Below, piece after piece: positions 55,879 to 64,000 of a stretch of 64,000 nucleotides of DNA. Origin of the DNA: Bicyclus anynana (taxonomy: Eukaryota > Arthropoda > Insecta > Lepidoptera > Nymphalidae); contig NC_069086.1 in assembly GCF_947172395.1 (NCBI RefSeq), positions 11,874,501 through 11,938,500 of the forward strand, in the 5' to 3' direction. The notes beneath the pieces are model-generated. The model was not told where the DNA came from, did not search any database, and worked only from the letters and a program-made list of their open reading frames with translations. Both the position numbers and the translations under genes were made by a program. How positions within the stretch are numbered: position 1 is the stretch's first letter; every line of letters begins with the position of its first letter.

Positions 55879-56084
55879 ATAATAATGTTATACCTATTAC
55901 AAGTTTAGGTTAAAGTCAAATTATTACACATAATTGTCAATAAATGGTTTGGTTGAAAGTACCTGTATTTTTTCAGATTAAAACCTATTCATCTACTTGC
56001 AAAATATAAGGAATTTGAACGCTTTGGTTATCAAAGGTTTCGGGTTTTATTTCTCTCATTGACAACGTTACTTAAGTAGGCACT

Positions 56085-56400
56085 CGTACTAATTAAGCTT
56101 AGAAGTCTCACGTTGAATTAGCAAAGGCAGGATCGCGTGACGAACTTCAGACGAGGTTAATAGTTAGCTAACAAGCGGTCTTTGCGGCCTGCCGCCTTTG
56201 CGACACTTTGATACATAAAGTGATAGCCATCCGAAACTTTGCCGACTCAAATGGCAAAACGGAACTGTCAAAGCAACTTATATTAGATTTGAGTAAGAAG
56301 TTAGTTTCGGTGTTGCTGTCTTTGAGTGTGACGACATTTTCGAGCTACCGAATCGACTGCATTTTCGTGGCAATTCTACAAGTTCCTCATAAATCTTAGA
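56085..56400. promoter_or_regulatory. Candidate conserved noncoding block
   Basis: Repeat-free sequence with balanced composition (GGCAGGATCGCGTGACGAAC, GTCTTTGCGGCCTGCCGCCT) next to a CTACCC-bearing Helitron. It contains a 63-codon frame of no recognisable product. Confidence 0.22.
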
Positions 56401-56426
56401 ACAAGATAATAAATTTTATACTAATA

Positions 56427-56995
56427 CTAGCGGACGCCCGCGACTTCGTCCGCGTAAATTTCGATGTCAACTATACTACTACCCCTACCCTACCCTACCC
56501 CTACCCTACCCTACCCCTACCCTACCACTACCCCAACCCAACCCAACCCCTACATCTACCCTACCCCTACCCTACCCTACCCTACCTCTACCCCCACCCT
56601 ACCCCTACCCTACCCCAAACCTACTCCTACCCTACCCCTACCTTACCTACCTACACCCTACTCCCATCCTACCACTACCCCCATCCTACCCCTACCCTCC
56701 CCGTACCCTATTTCTTTCCTACCCCTATCCCAGCTGTACCCCTATCTCACGCCTATCCTACCCCTACCCTACCACTTCCCTATTCTACCCGTACCTCTAG
56801 CCTACCACTACCCTACCTCTAACTCTACCCTACCACTACCCTAAACCCGGCCCTAAACCTACCCTACCCCTACACTACCCCTACGCTTCCCTACCCGTAC
56901 CCTACCCTACCCTGTAACTTCTCTATCTTATTCCTACCCTTAGCAAAATCGGTCCAGTCCTTCGAGAGTGGTGGTATGACCAAGAGAAATAGAGA
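56427..56995 (-). mobile_element. Helitron-like element carrying a long CTACCC array
   Basis: CTAGCGGACGCCCGCGACTT and GCGTAAATTTCGATGTCAAC are followed by about 460 bp of degenerate CCCTA/CTACCC repeats, then AAAATCGGTCCAGTCCTTCG. It shares its left flank with the copy at 51.7 kb. Confidence 0.65.
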
Positions 56996-57002
56996 CTTCT
57001 AT

Positions 57003-57195
57003 GCTAATAATATAAAGAGGTAAAGTTCGTGTGGTTGTAGGAAGTAATCTCTGGATCTACTGGACCGATTTGGAAAATTGTTTTACCAATAGAAAGCTAC
57101 GTTATTTGCGAGTGTCATAGGCTATGTTTGATCCCCATATTCACACGGGAACGGGAACTACGTAAATGAAAGCGGTGGGCGTCATATAGCGGAAT
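57003..57195 (+). mobile_element. Helitron-like element
   Basis: TAATAATATAAAGAGGTAAA, GATCTACTGGACCGATTTGG and AAGCGGTGGGCGTCATATAG are subfamily 2 features. Confidence 0.55.
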
Positions 57196-57554
57196 TTCTG
57201 CGTCTTTTAGAAATTTTGTATTATCTCCGAAACTATTTAAGTAATTAATATACTGTAAAGGGCAAATCTTATCTCCATAATATCCTTGTGATTATTAAAT
57301 AATTTATTTTAATATGGATTAAAGTTTAGTTGTATAAATAATGACGTAAACCTAACTATATAAAATTAATAATTTTTAAAACACAAAAGGTACTATATCT
57401 GCTAATATATAGAAGATAGATATATGGTGTCGCGGACTTTTTTGTAGAACTTTTAAAGATACATAAAGTCTCCATACATTAATTTAAATTTTACACAATA
57501 GTTAAGGCAGCGCATGCGATTAAGTCTGTTTAAGAGGATTTTCAGTCCGACCTG

Positions 57555-57755
57555 TATGACAAAAACTGTGATAACTCGGCTAATATATATGATATAAAAT
57601 ATAAAATATAGCCTATAGCACTCCCCGATAATGTAGCATTCTACTGGTGAAAGAATTTTTAAAATCGGACCAGTAGTTCCGAAGATTACCCCATTTAAAA
57701 AATGTGACAAACTTACAAACTTACAAACTTTACCTCTTTATAATATTAGTATAGA
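57555..57755 (-). mobile_element. Helitron-like fragment
   Basis: TATAGCCTATAGCACTCCCC to TTTATAATATTAGTATAGA; its 5' end abuts the next Helitron fragment. Confidence 0.6.
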
Positions 57756-57756
57756 T

Positions 57757-57895
57757 TATAAAGCTGAAGAGTTTGTTTGTTTGTTTGATTGATTGAACGC
57801 GCTAATCTCAAGAACTACTGCTCTGATTTGAAAAATACTTTCAGTGATAGATAGCCCATTTATCGAGGAAGGCTTCAGGCTATATTATATTTTCA
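57757..57895 (+). mobile_element. Helitron-like 5' part
   Basis: TATAAAGCTGAAGAGTTTGT to CGAGGAAGGCTTCAGGCTAT; the 3' end is missing. Confidence 0.6.
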
Positions 57896-57989
57896 AAAAA
57901 ATTAGGGATCCTTCCTGAAACTGCAATAATGTAACCCAAAGTATACAAAAGTTTTGTTTATATGGCGTGCGCTGCCTATTGATGTTTGT

Positions 57990-58143
57990 CAATTTTGCGG
58001 CGATTTAGCTGAAATTTGAAATGGCAATAAATTTTACTCTAGATTAACACAAAGGCTACTTTTCATCCCGGATAAATCCATGGTTCCCGCGGGATTTGTG
58101 AAAAACTTAATTTCACGCAGACGAAGTCGAAGGCGTCCGCTAG
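57990..58143 (+). mobile_element. Helitron-like 3' part
   Basis: TTAGCTGAAATTTGAAATGG, CATGGTTCCCGCGGGATTTG and the end CGAAGGCGTCCGCTAG before T. Confidence 0.65.
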
Positions 58144-58300
58144 TATATCCGACAGCTTCCACCTTCACACAGGAAGTAGAAGTAAAAGAAATTTTAATAA
58201 GTATAACAATTGTACATTAAATGTATGATTTGTTAAAAGAGCAAACTGGAGAGCCTTCCAAACTGCTGGTAGAATCTTTACAGTTTTAATTTTCGTTTCA

Positions 58301-58608
58301 TAGTCAAACTTGACGTTTCAGAAGTGTTTGTAAACTAAGCCTACTTGAAATAAATATTTTTTTGATTTTGACCTCATTTTATGAAGGCTAAAAGTTTGTC
58401 ATTCCATGATCCTCCATCAATGGTAATTAGGATAATGGTAAGTAACTAAGTAGGGTCAAACTTGACGCTTTAGGAGTGTTTGTAAACTAAGCCTAATTGA
58501 AGTAAATGAATTTTGATTTTGATTTTTAACTCATTTTATTAAGGCTGGAAGTTTTTCATTCCATTATCCTCCATCATTGGTAATTAGGATGATAGGAAGT
58601 AGGGTAGT
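58301..58608. repeat. Tandem duplication of about 155 bp
   Basis: GTGTTTGTAAACTAAGCCTA, AGTTTGTCATTCCAT and CATCAATGGTAATTAGGAT-type blocks occur twice in order. Each copy contains the 3' part of a dispersed lepidopteran repeat also seen at 59.5, 61.5, 52.5, 47.2 and 28.3 kb. Confidence 0.7.
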
Positions 58609-59374
58609 CGACTATAATAATTTTGCACTGTTTTCTACTGACTGTGGCAGGTTTCAAGACACAAGTTTCTCAATATAGGCAATATCGTTCAACAGGTACG
58701 TAATAATTAGTTTTTATATTTTTTTTTACAAGATATCATGAGGAATCATGTTTCCAGTCAGCATACCCTTAAATTCCTGGTAACCTTTCAGTGAGACCCC
58801 TAAAGCTTTATCTTTGACAATGTTTTTTGAAGAATTGCCGCAAAACTGGCAACAGTCTGGCTGATTGGCGACAGAAGACTTGATTTCTCGTATTTCTCGT
58901 AAAAAAATACGGTTTATAAGTGGCTGTTTAAGAGTTTAGACCCTTAAAACCTGCTGCCTTACAAAGTCATCACGGTCCAAACTCTATGGCTACCGTACTT
59001 ACTTATGTCAGAGCATGGTGTAACCATCTCATCATTGCAACATCATTTTATCCTTCATAAAATGAGGTACGTTTGGATATCGCTCTTACTCCATCCACAA
59101 ATGTATTCGGATTTGCGACTATGCTTCTATATTCAGTTCAAAGCGAGTTTATTTTCGTATAACGTGCTTCAGCCATTTCAACTGTCACCGGAGTTACATG
59201 TTGGCCTTTATAAGCTTACAGTTTTGTTACATTGTGTCTGAAGTACCTAATGAAATTGTTCTCATTCGCCTTTGTAACAATTATTCCATTTTATCTAATT
59301 TGTTGCCTTTAATTAAGTACTCTAAATTATTCGTATTTGTCTTTAAATTAACCTCAATTGAACATTACATTAAA

Positions 59375-59510
59375 AACTGCCTCATTGGTTTTGTGGTTAA
59401 CTATTTGGCTGGCTAACCACGAGGTCCTGGGTTGGGCTCTGGAATATTCAGCTTTTCTTTCTTCCCAGAAATAATAATTAATTCCAAGAACAGATTCTTA
59501 GCCCGGATCA
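59375..59510 (+). mobile_element. tRNA-derived SINE head
   Basis: TGCCTCATTGGTTTTGTGGT (box A-like) and CACGAGGTCCTGGGTTGGGC (box B-like) match the head of the family seen at 48.9 kb. Confidence 0.5.
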
Positions 59511-59660
59511 AAATCAAAATCAAAAATCATTTACTTCAAGTAGGCTCAGTTTACAAGCACTTTTGACACGTCAGTTGACTATTTGTAAAGATTCTACCAC
59601 CGTTTCGGAAGGCAGGTTCTGCTGAGAAGATACCGGCAAGAAACCCAACAGTTGCTCTTT
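59510..59660 (+). repeat. Dispersed repeat, AAAATCATTTACTTCAAGTAGGC type
   Basis: TACTTCAAGTAGGCTCAGTT, CACTTTTGACACGTCAGTTG and GCAAGAAACCCAACAGTTGC form a repeat that I know as widespread in Lepidoptera. Fragments lie at 61435-61500 and 52515-52560. Confidence 0.55.
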
Positions 59661-60529
59661 TGAAATGAAAAAGTCATACAGTATTATAATTTACAATTGA
59701 TAACAATTATAATTTCTTATAGTTTTACTTTCTGTGTGAAGGTGGAAGCTGATCCAACGGCCTCCAAGCAACTTTATTTGGGATATTAGTGGTAGTCGGT
59801 AGCCGGAGTTGGGATGTTAGTGGTATTACGCCCCCGTGTATAAAGAGTGAGGGAAGCCTGGCCCTATAGTTCAAATGGAACGATGGTGATGAATAGAAAG
59901 TTACTCATAATATTTAGTTCGGTGCTAGTAAACGATGTTTATGCCAGGAATGTGTTAGAAAGTTATTAAAGTTATCATACGACGAAATTGATCTAGAAGA
60001 TCATTTTAACCTTGTTTTAAAAATAATGCAGTGCTATAGAAACATCTAAATACAAGAATAGCTGATAATACAAACGTCAAATGAAGATAGAAAGAAAAGA
60101 AAAGCTAAAATTTACGAATGTCGAAATCAGCTCAATTCAGATATAAAAATCTCTAACTATTCTTATCTACTTCGAGGCTTTTCCTTTCTTACTATCTTTG
60201 AAGTACTTCAACAGTTAACTAGTACAAAAGTTGTCGATAGATAGGATAGGTATGTGACAGATTCGATCAACAAAGTAAACCCCTTTTAACCTCAAGTAAA
60301 CATTCTAACCTAGCCACAAAGTTAAAGTACGGCACAGGTGGCACTTAAGTCTCCAAGTGGACAAAGGAGACTTGTAAAACCAGTTTTGGGGTATGCGATC
60401 AATAGAGGCTTGTATCAACCAAAAGAACAGAAAATATATCTGAGAGTTATTAAGATGAATCTCGTTGAACATCTGCACTGAAATTCTTATCAATACAATA
60501 TTACAAAGAGGTATTATTTTTGACGGCCT

Positions 60530-60838
60530 CCGTGGCGCAGTGGTATGCGCGGTGGATTTACGAAACGGAGGTCCTGGGTTCGATCCCTGGCTAGGCACAT
60601 TGAGATTTTCTTAATTTGTCTAGGTCTTGCTGGTGGGAGGCTTCGGCCGTGGCTAGTTACCACCCTACCGGCAAAAACGTACCGCCAAGCGATTTAGCGT
60701 TCCGGTACGATGCCGTGTAGAAACCGAAAGGGGTGTGGATTTCCTAACAAGTCCTCCCGCTTCCATCTTAGACTGCATCATCACTTACCATCAGGTGAGA
60801 TTGTAGTCAAGGGCTAACTTGTAAAGAGTAAAAAAAAA
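60530..60838 (+). mobile_element. tRNA-derived SINE, family B, full length
   Basis: GGCCTCCGTGGCGCAGTGGT, then CTGGGTTCGATCCCTGGC, the family body and a poly(A) tail. The tail runs directly into a Helitron fragment. Confidence 0.85.
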
Positions 60839-60988
60839 AAAGGTAAAGTTTGTGAGGTTGTAGGCATAATCTCTGGATCTACTAAACCGATTTTGAAAAT
60901 TCTTTTACCATTAGTAAGCACGGTATTTGGGAGAGTCATGGTTTGGCTATTTACATGATTTTTAGTCTCCATGACGGGAGTAGATTGA
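60839..60988 (+). mobile_element. Helitron-like fragment fused to a SINE tail
   Basis: AGGTAAAGTTTGTGAGGTTG and GATCTACTAAACCGATTTTG follow directly on the poly(A) of the family B SINE. Confidence 0.55.
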
Positions 60989-61329
60989 TTCGGACAAAAA
61001 CGCTCGGTCAAAGTTTCCCTATATTTTGTCCCTCACGTACCGCTCTCTCACGTACCATAATGATAACTCATTACATTTACTTAATTCTGAAAGCTCGTTC
61101 AGGAACACCACGTTAATGTAAACTTAATGGAATAATCTTATTTTATACATTCTGTATTATTCGGTACTTATATTTATAAATGCGAGAGTGAGTTTCTTTA
61201 TTTGCTACGACTCCATATTTAAGCCACTAAACATGTTTTAAAAATTAATTCATCATTGAAAAGCTACATTATCAGCTAACAACAAAGGCTTTATTTTGCC
61301 GTATTCTTACAGTTTCATTCCATTTAATT

Positions 61330-62510
61330 CTACAATCTCTTCAATATTAAAGGGTTCGCAAATATTATCTATATCGTCCACTATTTCGAGAAGGTAAGGC
61401 AAGGAATAGATGTTTAGTATGTAATTTCCATAAAGTCAAAATCAAAGTCTTTCATTTATTCCAATTAGGCTTAGTTTATAAGCACTTCGAAACGTCAGGT
61501 ATAAGTTAATGGTGATAATAATTATTCGAAAACTCAAAATTAAAGTTACGGGTTCCAAATGCGCCTTGATCCAAAAAGAGCTCATAAAAAACTCAGCCAG
61601 GTTTTTGTTTTTAAGTTTAGTAGTACCTCATATTTTAGTAGCTCAAACGCTACACATTGGTGCTACAAAATTCGATGTTATATGGTGAAATTAACACATA
61701 AGAAGTTAAATAATAATCCACAGATTACGAGTATCTACTTGTTCCTTTTTCTTAACGCCTATCAATTTTTCTGTCCATACGTTAAATAGCTCACTACTTC
61801 GTGCTTACGGTTTGTTTTCATACGTAAAAAGTACTTCAAGTATTTAGGTACTTTTAACCATAGTACAATATTCAAACTAAGTAAAGTTAATCTTCTGTCA
61901 GAGAAATTGGGTTATGAGGATTGAAACCTCCATAATTTCTTTTTTATCTAGCACTTTTCGGGGCCTAAGTAAACCAAAACCTCATCAATAGTGAATTGAT
62001 GAACCTATGGATTCGTATGTATGAAACCAATCTAGTACTATTCATAAAATATCTATTTGTGTGCTATACAGGGCTCGCAGAGCCGTAAATGTTTCCGAAA
62101 CATGAAACGGCATGTAAAAAATCTATTTGAATACGGGCAGCGCTTTTTAAATGGAGGAAAATTGCATTTGTGAGTATTTACCTAAGCATGAAAAAGTTAG
62201 ACGTATAAAAAACTGGGGGAGAAATGGAAAATGACACCTTTTTCAGTCACAGAAATAACTTCTTGGACTTGAAATTAAAACTAGTTAGTTTTTATATTTT
62301 GTCGAAAATTGCTATGATGACTACATTTGAATATATTGATTTTTATGAGACTTTCGAGAATTTCCAACTATAAATACATAAAAAAACAAAGATCGTCAAG
62401 ATGATTGTAAAATAAATAATGTTATAAAACTTCAAATAAAATCAAAAATCTTAACGAAACTAGATGAGAGAAATTATACATTTTTAGTTTCTTTATCTAC
62501 CTTGGTCACG
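61330..62510. other. No gene seen
   Basis: AT-rich sequence with one small dispersed-repeat piece (61435-61505) and otherwise no recognised feature. Confidence 0.5.
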
Positions 62511-62519
62511 TGACCTATC

Positions 62520-62760
62520 GATTATATAATGATTTATTTATTTTGCTATCATCCGCTTCACCCCGAAACCGGAGCATCCTCAGGAGATGTTGACTCTACA
62601 ACGTGCAATTGCACGTTGTAGAGTCAACATCTCCTGAGGATGCTCCGGTTTCGGGGTGAAACGTACGTAGAGAGTATTTTGTCGGACCTGGGTGACGTTG
62701 TCGCATGGGTTCGCCGAATTTTCGCGGATGATAGCAAAATAAATAAATCATTATATAATC
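62520..62760. repeat. Nested palindrome, 104-bp perfect core inside a 37-bp inverted repeat
   Basis: The core 62557-62660 is two 52-bp arms meeting without spacer at TGCAA|TTGCA. The outer arms 62520-62556 and 62724-62760 are exact complements (GATTATATAATGATTTATTT start). The core touches the left outer arm, while 63 bp separate it from the right one. TGACCTATCGAT is present at 62511-62522 and again at 62802-62813. Confidence 0.85.
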
Positions 62761-63129
62761 ATGATGAACTTTCGCAAAGTAACGCCTGCTTCTATCCAAT
62801 ATGACCTATCGATGTCGAATGTCGAATGTCACCCTCGTAGATGTTTTGAAAGGTTGATTTTTAGAAACAGAATTGTTGTGTAACTTGGCTACAGGCTCCG
62901 AATACGAGTGAGCGACTGCGGTCCACTATGAATAAATACGATCAACGAGGGATGAGTTTCAAGCACTATTTGAAGGAGAAGTGATTCCTCAAGTATTGTG
63001 TTATGATTCCAACTTTTGTCCTTGTGAATACCAAAATATACATGAAACTTATCTCTTCTTAATATGTTTTTATTTGACTTGTATTTGTCTTTGTGGTGTG
63101 CAAATAAGGAATATCTATCTATCTAAAAT

Positions 63130-63307
63130 TACCTGGTATGCATGTTTCCTCACGATGTTTTTCCTTCACCGTTTGAAACACGTGATATTTAATTTTTAAA
63201 AATGCACACAACTGAAAAGTTGGACGTGCATGCCATGGACCGGATTTGAACCCACGCCCTCCGGAATCGGAGGCAGAGGTCATATCCAAAGGGCTATCAC
63301 GGCTCAT
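63130..63307 (-). mobile_element. tRNA-derived SINE, family A, 5' half
   Basis: Head and middle in antisense (GACCGGATTTGAACCCACGC to GGGCTATCACGGCTC). It ends about 115 bp before the retroelement reading frame at the window edge. Confidence 0.75.
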
Positions 63308-63421
63308 GTACTATGTATGTAGCAATTCAAACTTGTTTCATACATTCAAACTATAACTTGGAAAATATAGGTATACTTATACTCTTATTTTTAAAGAGTG
63401 TAACTCTTTAAAGATAATTAA

Positions 63422-64000
63422 TATATTTTGTATACACCATTGGGTACACCATTGTGCTTAGAGCACAAATGTCCATGTGGGAAAGAAGTGAGTAAATTTG
63501 GAATCCACGGGCTTTCATGCCAAAGGAGTGGCGGTAGGCTATTTCGGCATGGCTCTCTTAATGACATAATAAAAAGGGCTCTTGCCACCATAAATATTCC
63601 TGCGCTAATCGAGCCGTTAGGAATCAGTCGGGATGATGGTAAGAGACCTGATGGATTGACGCTGGTTCCCTGGGAAATGGGGCGGGCCCTAATGTGGGAC
63701 GCTACATGCGTCGACACATTAGCACCGTGTCATATCAGGGAGACAGAATCAAGACCGGGAGCCGCAGCAGAAAAAGCTGAAACCGGTAAGTGGCTCAAGT
63801 ATGCCTCTCTGACAGAGAGTTACATATTTGTACCTTTTGCCGTGGAGACCCTTGGGCCATGGAGTCGCAGTGCCAAAAAATTTTTCCGTATCATTTCACC
63901 GCGGCTTGTTGCCTCGACTGGTGACAGAAGGGCTGGCTCATTTCTTGCGCAAAGGATCAGCTTGGCTGTCCAGCGCGGAAATGCAGCCAGTATTCTTGCC
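63422..64000 (+). CDS. Retroelement reverse-transcriptase C-terminus with restriction-like endonuclease signature, partial
   Basis: The frame is open from the stop at 63419-63421 to the window end, 193 codons, with no ATG near the start. It reads a zinc knuckle CLEHKCPCGKEVSKFGIHGL then SC, followed by GRLFRHGSLNDIIKRALA, DDGKRPDGLTLVPWEMGRAL, MWDATCVDTLA, and further on AVETLG and AQRISLAVQRGNAAS. The order CCHC, RH, PD then D after about 14 residues is that of the restriction-enzyme-like endonuclease of site-specific non-LTR elements such as R2. Similar C-termini occur in reverse-transcriptase-like proteins of many invertebrates. The reverse transcriptase itself is not in this part; the left end looks 5' truncated. 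No frameshift is seen. Confidence 0.7.

Noticed and set aside
56464..56844. 126-codon Pro/Thr/Tyr-rich frame
   Set aside because: Same cause: the CTACCC array is open in this frame because of its sequence, not because of selection on a protein.
56464..56930. Interstitial telomere repeat
   Set aside because: The unit is CTACCC-like and degenerate, whereas the usual insect telomere repeat is TTAGG/CCTAA.
63119..63307. Small antisense and sense frames near 21.7 and 63.2 kb
   Set aside because: They are translations of family A SINE heads.
63418..63717. 99-codon antisense frame at the right edge
   Set aside because: It is the shadow of the plus-strand retroelement frame, which has recognisable motifs.

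Overview
The window looks like nuclear DNA of a moth or butterfly (Lepidoptera). It is AT-rich, with compact GT-AG introns in an ordinary animal gene. It is packed with tRNA-derived SINEs, short non-autonomous Helitrons that end in a hairpin plus CTAG, RTE-type LINE fragments and foldback/MITE-like palindromes. I infer the order from this mix of repeats; I cannot name the species.

Two host genes are clear. (1) On the + strand, 17859-31949 holds the last 15 coding exons of a neuron navigator gene (Drosophila sickie / vertebrate NAV1-3). They join in one uninterrupted frame of 963 codons plus a stop. The order is coiled coil, Ser-rich linker, second coiled coil, and a P-loop AAA-type domain with Walker A and Walker B. 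The 3' UTR runs to about 32.9 kb. The N-terminal exons were not found, so they probably lie upstream of the window and 1-17858 is probably intron. (2) On the - strand, 37445-38887 is a single-exon 480-codon gene. Its N-terminus matches the centrosomal protein CEP43 (FOP/FGFR1OP), a LisH-type dimerising protein of centrioles and cilia. The two genes are convergent, with about 4.5 kb between them.

A relatively GC-rich segment (39.64-40.14 kb) lies just upstream of CEP43 in the opposite direction. It has initiator-like, E2F-like and CTCF-like motifs and ends in a good splice donor, so it may be the promoter and untranslated first exon of a + strand gene whose coding exons lie beyond the window. 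From 40.1 to 63.4 kb I found no host coding exon. The stretch alternates repeats with several repeat-free blocks rich in homeodomain-like and TGACAG-like motifs, as expected of a long regulatory intron or gene desert.

At the right edge (63422-64000) an open + strand frame runs off the window. It encodes a zinc-knuckle plus RH...PDG...D region resembling the restriction-enzyme-like endonuclease of non-LTR retroelement reverse transcriptases.

The most unusual structures are the inverted repeats: a 171-bp perfect-looking foldback at 3.5-3.9 kb, a nested palindrome at 62.5-62.8 kb bracketed by a 12-bp direct repeat, a 94-bp tandem of palindromes at 0.2-0.4 kb and a divergent foldback at 44.5-44.9 kb. 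Others of note are Helitron-like elements carrying CTACCC arrays, SINEs nested in Helitrons, LINE fragments lying right against splice sites of the navigator gene, and an 83-bp navigator intron flanked by 11-bp direct repeats. No CRISPR array, rRNA or convincing functional tRNA gene was seen.
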